Part shown: piece by piece, positions 19,558 to 28,942 of the stretch
Numbering within the stretch: position 1 is the first letter of the stretch
How the letters are laid out: the number at the start of each line of letters is the position of its first letter
Assembly: GCF_003992255.1 (NCBI RefSeq)
Contig: NZ_RQVA01000009.1
Coordinates: 1-64,000 of the forward strand
DNA: 64,000 nucleotides
Direction of reading: 5' to 3'
Source: F0422 sp003992255
GTDB taxonomy: Bacteria; Bacillota; Negativicutes; Veillonellales; Veillonellaceae
Notes under the pieces: model-generated
Databases searched by the model: none
Seen by the model: the letters and a program-made list of their open reading frames with translations, nothing else
What the model was told of the DNA's origin: nothing
Position numbers and translations under genes: made by a program

Positions 19558-20853
19558 CTAGCCCTTAATCGTCTGAAACGCTTCTTTCGCAATTTGCAAT
19601 GTATACGCCAAATCTTGCTCACTATGGCACGTAGACAAGAAGTTGCTTTCATATTGGCTGGCTGCATAATAGATGCCATGTTCCAAGTTGTAATGGAAGA
19701 ATGTTTTGAACGCTTCCATATCGCAAGCACTGGCATCATCAAAATTGTGAACTGGTTTGTCTGTGAAGAACAGTGTAAACATAGAGCCTACACGTTGTAC
19801 CACTACAGGTACGCCTACTTCTTTCGCCGCTGCTTCTAAGCCTTGGCAAAGCAATTCTGTAGATTCTTCGACTTGACGGAATGCATTCGGATGTTTTTGC
19901 AACATAGACAAGATAGCAAGACCTGCTGCCATGGCTACAGGGTTACCACTCAAAGTGCCTGCTTGGTACACAGGACCGGATGGAGCGATGGCAGACATAA
20001 TTTCTTTCTTACCACCGAATACTGCCATCGGCAAACCGCCCCCTACGATTTTACCTAAGCATGTCAAATCTGGAATGACATTGTAATATTTTTGTGCTCC
20101 TCCAGAACTGGATCGGAAACCACACATCACTTCATCAAAGATGAGAACTGCGCCGTGTGCTTTAGTTACTTCACGCAAGGTTTCCAAGAATCCTTCCACA
20201 GGAGGCACACAGCCCATATTACCTGCTACTGGTTCTACAATGATGGCTGCGATACTTTCACCATGAGCCTCGAATAATTGACGAACCGCATCCGAATCAT
20301 TGTACGGCAATGTAATCGTATCAGAAGCTACACCAGCTGGTACACCTGGACTATCAGGTACACCAAAGGTTGCTAGTCCAGAGCCTGCTTTCACCAATAA
20401 ACTATCACTATGACCATGGTAACAACCGATAAATTTCACAATTTTGTCACGACCTGTATAGCCACGAGCCAACCGCAAAGCACTCATGGTAGATTCTGTA
20501 CCAGAGTTCACCATGCGTACCATTTCCATCGATGGATAGAAGGCTTGGATTTTTTTCGCTACTTCTGTTTCAAGCAATGTTGGCGCTCCATAACTAGTGC
20601 CACGAGGAATTGCTTCCAAAATGGATGCTACAATTTCAGGGTTCGCATGGCCTAGAATCATAGGGCCCCAAGACAATACGTAATCGATGTACTCATTGCC
20701 ATCGATATCGTAAATGCGAGATCCGCTAGCAGAACTGATGAAAGGAGGATTGCCCCCTACACTGCGGTAAGAGCGAACAGGACTGTTCACACCGCCCGGC
20801 ATATATGTACGAGCCTCAGCAAAGGCTTGTTTTGATTTTTCTAAACTAAACAT
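19558..20853 (-). CDS. hemL: Glutamate-1-semialdehyde 2,1-aminomutase
   Basis: A 431-residue PLP enzyme making 5-aminolevulinate from glutamate-1-semialdehyde in the C5 pathway. The PLP lysine lies in CLGKIVGGGLPMAVFGG, and GGVNSPVRSYRSVGGNPPFI and NSGTESTMSALRLARG are characteristic. The ATG at 20853 follows TAGGAG. It is 21 bases after hemB and completes the hemA-hemC-cobA/hemD-hemB-hemL set. Length and motifs are standard. Confidence 0.97.
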   Translation of the reverse strand: MFSLEKSKQAFAEARTYMPGGVNSPVRSYRSVGGNPPFISSASGSRIYDIDGNEYIDYVLSWGPMILGHANPEIVASILEAIPRGTSYGAPTLLETEVAKKIQAFYPSMEMVRMVNSGTESTMSALRLARGYTGRDKIVKFIGCYHGHSDSLLVKAGSGLATFGVPDSPGVPAGVASDTITLPYNDSDAVRQLFEAHGESIAAIIVEPVAGNMGCVPPVEGFLETLREVTKAHGAVLIFDEVMCGFRSSSGGAQKYYNVIPDLTCLGKIVGGGLPMAVFGGKKEIMSAIAPSGPVYQAGTLSGNPVAMAAGLAILSMLQKHPNAFRQVEESTELLCQGLEAAAKEVGVPVVVQRVGSMFTLFFTDKPVHNFDDASACDMEAFKTFFHYNLEHGIYYAASQYESNFLSTCHSEQDLAYTLQIAKEAFQTIKG

Positions 20854-20874
20854 AATAGCTCCTATATTTCCACA

Positions 20875-21849
20875 CTATTTGTCTTGTAGCCAACGTGCCA
20901 CATCAAGGGCATGGTAGGTAATGATCATCTTCGCCCCTGCCCGTTTCATAGATAGCAAAGTTTCCAAAGTAATGCGTTTTTCATCTACCAGCCCCGCTGC
21001 CGCCGCCGTTTTAATCATGGCATACTCACCGCTGACATTGTACACGGCTAGTGGGCAGTCAAAGTTATCACGCACTTCACGAACGATATCCAAATAGGAT
21101 AGAGCCGGCTTAATCATAATGATGTCCGCTCCTTCGATGATATCTTGTTCCACTTCACGCAAGGCTTCTAAACGGTTAGCCTCATCCATTTGGTATCCTT
21201 TACGGTCCCCAAATCCTGGTGCGGAATGGACCGCATCACGGAATGGTCCATAATAAGCGGACGCATATTTTGCCGCATAACTCATGATGGATACATTGCT
21301 AAATCCCGCTGCATCTAAGGCTTCACGGATGGCAGCAATACGTCCATCCATCATATCGGACGGCGCTACCATGTGAGCGCCCGCTTTCGCATGGCTCACT
21401 GCTACATTACACAATAATGGCAACGTAGCATCATTAATAACTTCATGATGTTCCACATGACCACAATGGCCTGTAGATGTGTATTGGCAAAGGCATACGT
21501 CGGAAATCACGATCAACTCTGGCACTTCTTTACGGATCGCCATAATCGCTTGCTGTACCGGTTGTTCCATATCCCACGCAGAAGAACCATCTTCATCTTT
21601 GTAAGTAGGAATGCCGAAAATTTCGACTCCCTTAATACCTAAGTCATAGGCTTCTTTCGCCAACTTTACAGCCTCGTCCACGGACACATGATATTGTCCT
21701 GGTAAGGAAGAAATTTCTTCTTTCACCGCTGTTCCGGGAACAATAAATATAGGATAAATTAAGTCTTCTACTTGTAATGTTGTTTCACGAACCAACGCAC
21801 GCATAGCTGGGCTGATGCGCAATCGTCTTGGTCGATTTCGTAATTCCAT
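20875..21849 (-). CDS. hemB: Delta-aminolevulinic acid dehydratase
   Basis: A 324-residue porphobilinogen synthase that condenses two 5-aminolevulinates. It has the zinc-type cysteine cluster DVCLCQYTSTGHCGHV and the Schiff-base lysine in MIKPALSYLD, so a Zn-dependent enzyme is expected. The N-terminal RPRRLRISPAMRALVRET matches the family. It lies 13 bases after cobA-hemD in the tetrapyrrole operon. Confidence 0.97.
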   Translation of the reverse strand: MELRNRPRRLRISPAMRALVRETTLQVEDLIYPIFIVPGTAVKEEISSLPGQYHVSVDEAVKLAKEAYDLGIKGVEIFGIPTYKDEDGSSAWDMEQPVQQAIMAIRKEVPELIVISDVCLCQYTSTGHCGHVEHHEVINDATLPLLCNVAVSHAKAGAHMVAPSDMMDGRIAAIREALDAAGFSNVSIMSYAAKYASAYYGPFRDAVHSAPGFGDRKGYQMDEANRLEALREVEQDIIEGADIIMIKPALSYLDIVREVRDNFDCPLAVYNVSGEYAMIKTAAAAGLVDEKRITLETLLSMKRAGAKMIITYHALDVARWLQDK

Positions 21850-21862
21850 ATTATGCCTCTTT

Positions 21863-23398
21863 CTATTTGCAATCGTTCAAGATTAGATCCACCATCGCAG
21901 GGATTGTAAAAGTTTCACCAATTAAATCTGGTTGAATCCCTTCTTCCACACAGGTAGCACCTGTAATCGGTCCAATGCAAACAACCTTCGTGTTTCCTAA
22001 TAAATTCACTGCATCGGAGCCAAGCATATCTTTTGTATTCGTCACCGTAGAAGAACTTGTAAACGTAATGTAATCTACTTCCCCTGCTCGCAAGGCTTCT
22101 TCTAAATATTCTTTGTGGGACGTGTCTTGTACTGTTTCATACAAACGCAATACCGTCACATCGCATCCTGCTTGTGAAAGTCCTTTATAAATCACGTCGC
22201 GTGCCACTTTTGGTTGTACCAACATAAACCGCAAATCGCCTAACTCACGATTTGGCCATACACGACTCTGTTCTACTGTAATGGTTTCCACCACAGATTC
22301 CGCTTGGTAATTCGGTGGCACGATGTCCGCACGAATCCCACGATCTAATAAAGATTTCGCCGTCGCACTGCCGATAGCACATACTTTCATAGAACCTAAA
22401 GCACGGCTATCTAAGCCACGGTCTAATAAGCCATCAAAAAAGAACCGCACCCCTTCGGCAGATGTAAAAATTAATCCATCGTAGGAAGATAAGCTATCAT
22501 AGGTCACATCCATCTCTTCTGTAAGAGGTAAGGCCTGTGTTTTGATAGCAGATGCTTCGATGACATGCGCACCTAATTCTAGTAATCGTTCAGATAAGGC
22601 GCTAGCTTTACTGCGAGCTCGTGTAACCACGATAGTTTTACCAAATAATGGTTTATTATCGAACCAACGTAATTGCTCCCGCAAGGATACTACTTCACCA
22701 ACGATAACGATGGCTGGCGCTTTCAATTGTGCTTTTTCTACATCTTCTACCACATGCTCCAAGGTAGAGACCAACGTTTCTTGGATTGGTTTTGTCCCCC
22801 AACGGATAACCGCCACTGGTGTTTCCTTTGGACGACCATATTTGATTAAGTTATTAGCAATGCTCGGTAAATTCGAGATACCCATCACAAAGGAGATCGT
22901 ATCTACAGCCTTTGCCAATCCTTCCCAGTTCATACCAGATTCTGGTTTTGTTGGATCTTCATGACCTGTGACAATGGCAAAGGAAGTAGCCATGGCGCGC
23001 TGTGTGACAGGAATCCCTGCATAGGCTGGCGCAGAAATACCAGATGTAATACCCGGCACAAATTCAAATGGCACGCCTGCTTCCGCCAATGCCAACGCTT
23101 CTTCACCACCACGGCCGAACACTAGAGGGTCTCCTCCTTTTAAACGAGCTACTACTTTGCCCTCTAAGCCGCATTTTACGAGAAGTTCATTGATTTCCCA
23201 TTGATGCATCGTATGATTGTTGCTTTTTTTACCTGCATAAATGATCTCTGCCCCTTCTTTCGCATAGGACAAGAAATGAGCATCTGCTAAATAGTCATAC
23301 ACAATGACATCTGCTTTTTCAATACATTCCTTGCCTTTTAGAGTGATTAACTTATGATCGCCCGGTCCGGCACCAATTAAATATACAATGCCTGTCAT
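21863..23398 (-). CDS. cobA-hemD: Fused uroporphyrinogen-III C-methyltransferase / uroporphyrinogen-III synthase
   Basis: A 511-residue fusion. Residues 1 to about 245 are the SAM-dependent methyltransferase (VYLIGAGPGDHKLITLKG start, ARLKGGDPLVFGRGGEEA substrate loop), which makes precorrin-2. About 250-511 is uroporphyrinogen-III synthase (GKTIVVTRARSKASALSERLLELGA ... YDGLIFTSAEGVRFFF). The enzyme therefore closes the ring and commits it to siroheme or cobalamin. Such fusions are common in Clostridia and Negativicutes. It overlaps hemC by 4 bases, indicating translational coupling. One GTGAAAGTC copy lies in it at 22174. Confidence 0.95.
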   Translation of the reverse strand: MTGIVYLIGAGPGDHKLITLKGKECIEKADVIVYDYLADAHFLSYAKEGAEIIYAGKKSNNHTMHQWEINELLVKCGLEGKVVARLKGGDPLVFGRGGEEALALAEAGVPFEFVPGITSGISAPAYAGIPVTQRAMATSFAIVTGHEDPTKPESGMNWEGLAKAVDTISFVMGISNLPSIANNLIKYGRPKETPVAVIRWGTKPIQETLVSTLEHVVEDVEKAQLKAPAIVIVGEVVSLREQLRWFDNKPLFGKTIVVTRARSKASALSERLLELGAHVIEASAIKTQALPLTEEMDVTYDSLSSYDGLIFTSAEGVRFFFDGLLDRGLDSRALGSMKVCAIGSATAKSLLDRGIRADIVPPNYQAESVVETITVEQSRVWPNRELGDLRFMLVQPKVARDVIYKGLSQAGCDVTVLRLYETVQDTSHKEYLEEALRAGEVDYITFTSSSTVTNTKDMLGSDAVNLLGNTKVVCIGPITGATCVEEGIQPDLIGETFTIPAMVDLILNDCK

Positions 23399-24333
23399 TT
23401 CAATACTCCTCTTTCTACTAAATCGTCAATGATGGCTTTGCCCCCTTCTTCATAGAGAGCTTTCGCCAAGTTACGACCTAACATATCTGCTTTTTCTTTT
23501 GGTCCTGACAATTCACCTTCAAAACAATTTTTTCCATCTAAAGAAGCAATGATAGCTTTCAACGTTAATTGTCCTTTATAAATCGTCCCATGTACCCCCA
23601 TCGGCACTTGGCAACCACCTTCAAGCTGACGAAGGAAACTGCGTTCTCCACGGGTTGCCCACATAGTATTTTCATCGTGCAATACAGATAACATGTCTAG
23701 CATTTCTGTATCATTCTTGCGACACTCAATACCGAGCGCCCCTTGACCTACAGCGGGAATGATTTCATCGCTAGTGAAAGTCTGTGTAATGACAGATTCC
23801 AAACCCAAGCGTTTTAACCCTGCCTCGGCTAATACAATAGCATCAAAGTTTTCTGTTTCTAATTTATTCAAACGTGTTTGTACATTGCCACGAAGTACAG
23901 AAATCTGTAAATCAGGACGTCGATTCAATAATTGTGCTTGACGACGCAAACTACTAGTACCTACCTTAGCACCTTGTGGCAATTGATCTAAGGTTTTATA
24001 TTTTGGTGATACCAAAGCATCGCATGGTGTTTCTCGCTCTGTAATAGCACCTAATACCAAATCTTCTGGTAATTCTGTAGGCATATCTTTCAAGCTATGT
24101 ACAGCTAAATCGATGCTACCATCGCGCATGGATGCTTCTAATTCTTCCGTAAATAAACCTTTACCACCGATTTCAGCCAATGGTTTTTCTAGAATACGAT
24201 CCCCTTTCGTACTGTGATAGACTAACTCCACCTGGCATTGTGGGTAATGTTTGCGCAATGTATCGGCTACATAATTGGCTTGCCATAAAGCAAGGGCACT
24301 ACTACGGGTGCCTATACGAATTGTGTCTCTCAT
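23395..24333 (-). CDS. hemC: Hydroxymethylbilane synthase
   Basis: A 312-residue porphobilinogen deaminase that assembles four porphobilinogens into hydroxymethylbilane. It shows the RIGTRSSALALWQA start, the IDLAVHSLKDMPTELPE loop with the catalytic Asp nearby, and the dipyrromethane-cofactor cysteine in EGGCQVPMG. It overlaps hemA by 4 bases upstream and cobA-hemD by 4 bases downstream, so the three are coupled. A GTGAAAGTC copy lies at 23774-23782. Confidence 0.97.
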   Translation of the reverse strand: MRDTIRIGTRSSALALWQANYVADTLRKHYPQCQVELVYHSTKGDRILEKPLAEIGGKGLFTEELEASMRDGSIDLAVHSLKDMPTELPEDLVLGAITERETPCDALVSPKYKTLDQLPQGAKVGTSSLRRQAQLLNRRPDLQISVLRGNVQTRLNKLETENFDAIVLAEAGLKRLGLESVITQTFTSDEIIPAVGQGALGIECRKNDTEMLDMLSVLHDENTMWATRGERSFLRQLEGGCQVPMGVHGTIYKGQLTLKAIIASLDGKNCFEGELSGPKEKADMLGRNLAKALYEEGGKAIIDDLVERGVLK

Positions 24334-25616
24334 AGTGTGTCATCCTCCACTTCCAAAGCAAACATATCTTGGAATAATTTCCAATAATCTCGTTCTTCCT
24401 CTTTACCCGCGATTTCACCAAAGTGAATCATTGGATCCCGCAATAATTTACGCACCAACATACGAGACATATTGCTAATAATTTTGCGCTCACGATCCGT
24501 CGCATCTGGTAACTTCGCCATAGCACGATGCACTTCACGTTTACGAATGGCTTCTGCTTTTTCGCTGAGTAAAACCATAATAGGACGAACCGATAAATAT
24601 TGCAATTTCTCTTCGATTTCCTGTAACGCTTCTTCTATAATCGGTTCTGCTTTGCGAGCTTCTTCCTCTCGTTGATGCTTATTCGCTTCTACTACACTTT
24701 CCAAGGCATCAATATTAAACAAATAGACACCTGGAATCTCTGTTACATCTGGATTGATATCACGAGGGACAGCAATATCGATCATGACAATTGGCTTACC
24801 ACCACGACCATCCATAATTTCTTCTGCTTCTTCTCGCTCGATCACGTAATGTGATGCACCTGTGGATGTGATGATAATATCTGCTGTTTTGGCTTCTTCC
24901 ACAAAATGTTCAAAGGCCACCGCCTTACCATTGAATTGTATGGCCAATTCTTCTGCTGTTTTGAAAGTCCTGTTGGACACAAACATACTCTTCACACCCT
25001 TAGCTTGCAAATGACGTGCTGTGAGCTCACTCATTTGACCAGCCCCTAAAATGAGAACCTTTGCCTCATTCATCGGTATATCTAAGCTATCTTCCGCCAA
25101 ATTCACAGCTGTATAACTCACAGACACAGGCGTATTCGCAATACCCGTCATCGTCCGTACCCGTTTCCCTACAGCAATGGCTTTTTGGAAAATAATATTA
25201 AACACAGATGCTGTTAACCCCTTGCTATAGGAAGAGATATAGGCCATCTTTAATTGGCTCAAAATTTGACCTTCTCCTAACACAAGAGAATCCAAGCTAG
25301 ATGCTACTCTAAATAAATGAGAAATACACGCCTTTCCTTCATGGAGGAAGAACCATTTCTCATCTACGTCTACTGACTCTTCGCCTTTCAGATGTAGCAA
25401 CAAACGTATCATATATTCTTTTACATTCTCCATGTCATTTAGGACGACATAGAGTTCTGTGCGATTACATGTTGATAAAAGGACGCACTCCTCTACTTCT
25501 TCATGAGCATAGATATGATCCATAGCATGATCGAGAGCTTCTTTGGAAAAAGAAAATTTCTCTCGCACATCTACAGGTGCACTTCTATGATTCAGACCTA
25601 ATACGACTAATTGCAT
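24330..25616 (-). CDS. hemA: Glutamyl-tRNA reductase
   Basis: A 428-residue NADPH-dependent enzyme reducing glutamyl-tRNA to glutamate-1-semialdehyde, the first step of C5 tetrapyrrole synthesis. The catalytic Cys is in LLSTCNRTELYV, the start QLVVLGLNHRSAPVDVREKFSF is canonical, and the NADPH domain has VLILGAGQMSELTARHL. I start it at the ATG at 25616; an in-frame TTG two codons upstream is the alternative. It overlaps the end of the siroheme dehydrogenase gene by 32 bases, as in many Firmicutes. Confidence 0.96.
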   Translation of the reverse strand: MQLVVLGLNHRSAPVDVREKFSFSKEALDHAMDHIYAHEEVEECVLLSTCNRTELYVVLNDMENVKEYMIRLLLHLKGEESVDVDEKWFFLHEGKACISHLFRVASSLDSLVLGEGQILSQLKMAYISSYSKGLTASVFNIIFQKAIAVGKRVRTMTGIANTPVSVSYTAVNLAEDSLDIPMNEAKVLILGAGQMSELTARHLQAKGVKSMFVSNRTFKTAEELAIQFNGKAVAFEHFVEEAKTADIIITSTGASHYVIEREEAEEIMDGRGGKPIVMIDIAVPRDINPDVTEIPGVYLFNIDALESVVEANKHQREEEARKAEPIIEEALQEIEEKLQYLSVRPIMVLLSEKAEAIRKREVHRAMAKLPDATDRERKIISNMSRMLVRKLLRDPMIHFGEIAGKEEERDYWKLFQDMFALEVEDDTL

Positions 25617-26220
25617 GTACAATATTCTCCTTCACTAAGTCTCCTTGACCCTCTAGTATTTGTATAAACTCCGATTCGCCTAAATAGGTACGCCAGAACT
25701 GCTCCCGTTCTTTTGGAGTCGACAATAACTGTTGTAATTCTTGTCTCCATAGACGAATCTGAGGTAGCCACTCGGCTAATATAGTGTATCGTCGTTCTAT
25801 ATCTTGACGTAACAATCGACTCACACGAGGACTTACTTGATTCGTAAACATAGAAATATCTAAATCCCCGATCTGTGTAGAGCTACCAAAAACCCAGTTG
25901 GAATCTTCTTTCACATCTGCTCGATTGATGAAAGCACCCACTGCTCTCGCATCTTGTAAAACAGCTTCATTCACATCTGGTCGATCCGTAGCAATGATAA
26001 CAAATTGTTGTCCTTCCATATCATTCGATGTGTAAGGTGCCTCTATCCATTGCAACTTCCCTTGCTCATGGTATACTGCAATATCTGGTACAACCTCGGG
26101 GCTCACCACTCGAATCGAAGCCTCTTCTTCTATTAACTTTTCAATTCTACGCAGGGCCACTTGCCCTCCGCCGACAACAAGACATGGTCTGTCTTTCAGT
26201 GAAAGTCCTACTGTTATCAT
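25585..26220 (-). CDS. Precorrin-2 dehydrogenase / siroheme synthase N-domain (Met8-like)
   Basis: A 211-residue protein with an N-terminal Rossmann fold (CLVVGGGQVALRRIEKL) followed by the ferrochelatase-like dimerisation region (DISMFTNQVSPRVSRLLRQDIE). Members oxidise precorrin-2 to sirohydrochlorin with NAD; some also insert iron. With CobA encoded three genes downstream this gives a route to siroheme, which the reductase-like protein at 44812-45999 would need. The ATG at 26220 has only a weak AGGTAGAG site. A GTGAAAGTC copy lies near its start. Confidence 0.88.
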   Translation of the reverse strand: MITVGLSLKDRPCLVVGGGQVALRRIEKLIEEEASIRVVSPEVVPDIAVYHEQGKLQWIEAPYTSNDMEGQQFVIIATDRPDVNEAVLQDARAVGAFINRADVKEDSNWVFGSSTQIGDLDISMFTNQVSPRVSRLLRQDIERRYTILAEWLPQIRLWRQELQQLLSTPKEREQFWRTYLGESEFIQILEGQGDLVKENIVHAISRIRSES

Positions 26221-26288
26221 AATCTCTACCTATAGTATCTATCTCTACAATGGCAAAAACGGCTTGAATACTCAAGCCGAAATTCACC

Positions 26289-26801
26289 TTATGCTTCTGT
26301 ATCTATTACCTCAGTCGTTGCAATTTTTGCTAACGATACGTTTGTTTCTGAGTTATCTTGTAAAGAAATTCCATCTAATAATTGTAATTGCGCTGTCAAA
26401 ATTGATTCTACTTTAGCCCGGAATACGGCCATTTCATTAGCAATGGTAGCATATTTTGCTTCTGCTTCGCGCAAAGTACGATTTGCATCTTCTAGAATCT
26501 TTTTACGCTCTTGACCTGCTTCTTCCAAAATCAAATTTGCTTCTTTACGAGCTGCTTCTTTTACATTTTCACCAGTTTCTTGAGCCAATACCAAGGTATT
26601 TCGCATCGTCTCTTCCGTAGACTCATATTGGCTCAACCGTTTTTCCATGTATTCTACTTTATCCGTCATTTCACGATTTTCACGATACAATGTTTCATAC
26701 GCTTCGGCTACTTCGCTCAAAAACTCGTCTACTTCGTCGGATTTATAGCCTCGCATACCTTTACCAAACTCTTTATTGTGAATATCCATAGGTGTTAACA
26801 T
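26289..26801 (-). CDS. divIVA: DivIVA-family cell-division/polarity protein
   Basis: A 170-residue protein with the conserved DivIVA N-terminus (LTPMDIHNKEFGKGMRGYKSDEVDEFLSEV) that inserts into curved membrane, followed by long coiled-coil from about residue 30 to 145. It would mark division sites or poles and recruit partners. The ATG at 26801 follows AGGAGG. It lies 13 bases after the YlmH-like gene, the standard arrangement in the dcw-distal ylm cluster. Confidence 0.93.
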   Translation of the reverse strand: MLTPMDIHNKEFGKGMRGYKSDEVDEFLSEVAEAYETLYRENREMTDKVEYMEKRLSQYESTEETMRNTLVLAQETGENVKEAARKEANLILEEAGQERKKILEDANRTLREAEAKYATIANEMAVFRAKVESILTAQLQLLDGISLQDNSETNVSLAKIATTEVIDTEA

Positions 26802-26814
26802 AGGATCTACCTCC

Positions 26815-27600
26815 TTACATAAATCGTTTTAGATGTACTCCAATACGTCCTTTTTTAGACGTACCTGTAATGCCTTCAATTTGCATACGTCCTCTACCAC
26901 GAAGAGAAATGACATCCCCCTCTTTTACCTCTTGCGATGGTCCTTTTGCTGGTTGCCAGTTTACCTGTACTAACCCTGCTTTGATCGCTTCCACCACTTT
27001 AGTACGGGACGTACTAAATCCTGAAGATGCAATAGAATCCAAACGCATAGATGCGACTGTGGTACGCACTTCTTTTATTTTTTCTTCTTTCGGCTGTAAT
27101 TCACTCAATTCCATAGACGATACCATGACGGATACCATGGCAATTTTTGTAAAATTTTGGATGACGAAGTCCGCAATCGTTGCATCTACAATCACTTGAG
27201 CGCCCCCACTGGTAACGATAATATCACCAAAATGAGTGCGATCAATCCCCAACCCCATCAAGGAACCTAACACATCTCGATGCGTTAATAATCTAAATCG
27301 TGGGTCCCAAGACACTTTCAAGACGGCTATTTGTAAATCCACCGTACCTTGAAAGTGTGGATCTACAAAGGCTACACGAAGACGTTCTGCCCCTTCGTAA
27401 CCCCCACTGGAGATGGTTTCGATGCCACCGAAATTGGCTTTCACTGCATCGGCAATCACCAAACCCGCAGGAGACATAAAGTCTGTCACCCGGTACGGAC
27501 GACCTGCTTGTACTTGTTCCGCTAAGTCGATCATGCGCCGCGCTTCTTCTCCATTTCCAGAAGCCTCAAAATAACGAATTAACTTTTCTTTATCTTTCAC
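26815..27600 (-). CDS. ylmH: YlmH-like S4-domain RNA-binding protein
   Basis: A 261-residue protein with the YlmH core (FGGIETISSGGYEGAERLRVAFVDP) and a C-terminal S4 domain of about 60 residues (SRTKVVEAIKAGLVQVN ... GDVISLRGRGRM). YlmH of B. subtilis has been linked to ribosome-associated quality control and to division; which applies here is unknown. Its start overlaps the end of proC by 11 bases, and divIVA follows. Confidence 0.9.
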   Translation of the reverse strand: MKDKEKLIRYFEASGNGEEARRMIDLAEQVQAGRPYRVTDFMSPAGLVIADAVKANFGGIETISSGGYEGAERLRVAFVDPHFQGTVDLQIAVLKVSWDPRFRLLTHRDVLGSLMGLGIDRTHFGDIIVTSGGAQVIVDATIADFVIQNFTKIAMVSVMVSSMELSELQPKEEKIKEVRTTVASMRLDSIASSGFSTSRTKVVEAIKAGLVQVNWQPAKGPSQEVKEGDVISLRGRGRMQIEGITGTSKKGRIGVHLKRFM

Positions 27601-28408
27601 GTTGTTTTCCTATTTCATTGGACCGCTCATAACACGCTAGAACGCCTTCCATCATGGCTGAACGAAGACCTTCTTTTTCCATCGCTGCAATACCTGCGAT
27701 AGTTGTACCTCCTGGTGATGTCACTTGATCGCGAAGCACACTAGGATGGCTGCCTGTTTCCAAAGCAATTAAACCAGAACCGTACATCGTTTGTACCGCT
27801 GCTTGCAAGGCCAATTGTCTAGTCAAGCCAATCCGTACACCTGCATTCGCCATCGCATCTAGGATGGTATACATATATCCCGGGCCGGCCCCCGCTAAGG
27901 CTCCAATGCGATCTAAATCCGCTTCAGAGCAAACAACAGCTTCCCCTAAAGCTTCAAAAATACGCAGGGCCTGCTCCCTTTCACCTGGTGTCACTGTTTC
28001 ACTACTAGCAATCGCAGTAAAACCAGCTTTCACCAAAATCGGGGTATTCGGCATCGCTCGCAACCAATGCGCTTCTGGCGCAAAGGATTGCAAGGTCTCT
28101 AACGGTATTCCTGCCGCAATGGAGATGCAAATAGTTCGTGGTTCAATATGTGGTCCTACCTCCTCCATAAGAGAGGGTAACACTTGAGGTTTTACACCAA
28201 ATACAATCAATCGATACTCATCAAAGGCTGGTATAGCCTCACAATCTGTGAAAGCTGTCACCCCAAATTGGCGCTCTAATTCTGAGGCCTGTTCACTGCG
28301 ACGCACTAATACGTCAACTTCATCAGGGCCCCAAACACCTTGCTCCAGAGCGCCTTGTAAAATAGCGCCACCCATAGAGCCTACACCAATCATCAGTATT
28401 TTTTGCAT
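27590..28408 (-). CDS. proC: Pyrroline-5-carboxylate reductase
   Basis: A 272-residue NAD(P)H-dependent enzyme making proline from pyrroline-5-carboxylate. The Rossmann start KILMIGVGSMGGAILQG, the AAGIPLETLQ and RAMPNTPILV motifs and the C-terminal DQVTSPGGTTIAGIAAME block are all conserved. It stands in the ylm cluster between sepF and ylmH, the slot used by ylmG in Bacillus. Confidence 0.96.
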   Translation of the reverse strand: MQKILMIGVGSMGGAILQGALEQGVWGPDEVDVLVRRSEQASELERQFGVTAFTDCEAIPAFDEYRLIVFGVKPQVLPSLMEEVGPHIEPRTICISIAAGIPLETLQSFAPEAHWLRAMPNTPILVKAGFTAIASSETVTPGEREQALRIFEALGEAVVCSEADLDRIGALAGAGPGYMYTILDAMANAGVRIGLTRQLALQAAVQTMYGSGLIALETGSHPSVLRDQVTSPGGTTIAGIAAMEKEGLRSAMMEGVLACYERSNEIGKQRER

Positions 28409-28424
28409 GGCTACCTCCTAATAC

Positions 28425-28928
28425 TTAGGCTTGTGGTTCTTTCCAAGCTAATTTATCAGATAATTCTGTATATTCTTTATCTGTATAATCTACTGTTACA
28501 TTCACTGGAACACAGATAAAAATATCTTTTCCAATTTTTTCTAATTTGCCATCTAACGCAAATGTTGCACCACTTACGAAGTCAACGATACGAGCCGCTT
28601 CATGTGGATCTGTATTTTCAAAATTAATCACTACTGGACGCATATCGCGCAATTGATTTGTAATGTGTTCAGAATCCTCGAACGCTTTTGGTTCGACAAT
28701 TACTACTTTCATACCACTAGAACGTTGTGCCACTGTGTTATATCCTCCTGTTTTTGGTCGTGCAGCTGGTGCCACAGGTGCAGGGTTTCCTGCCACTGGT
28801 GCGCTTACCACTGGTTGTTGTGGATCATCTTCATAGATTTCATCTGCATATTCTTCATATTCATACTCATCATCTTGATTACCAGCGAAAAAGTTTTTCA
28901 TAGAATTCCAACTGTCCTTCAGTGCCAT
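28425..28928 (-). CDS. sepF: Cell-division protein SepF
   Basis: A 167-residue FtsZ-anchoring protein. It has a short amphipathic N-terminus, an acidic linker (DDEYEYEEYADEIYEDD), a Pro/Ala-rich stretch and the globular SepF domain (VVIVEPKAFEDSEHITNQLRDMRPVVINFE ... RIVDFVSGATFALDGKLEKIG). It would tether FtsZ to the membrane and align filaments. Neighbours are yggS upstream and proC downstream, the classical Gram-positive arrangement. Confidence 0.95.
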   Translation of the reverse strand: MALKDSWNSMKNFFAGNQDDEYEYEEYADEIYEDDPQQPVVSAPVAGNPAPVAPAARPKTGGYNTVAQRSSGMKVVIVEPKAFEDSEHITNQLRDMRPVVINFENTDPHEAARIVDFVSGATFALDGKLEKIGKDIFICVPVNVTVDYTDKEYTELSDKLAWKEPQA

Positions 28929-28942
28929 CGTTATTTCCTCCG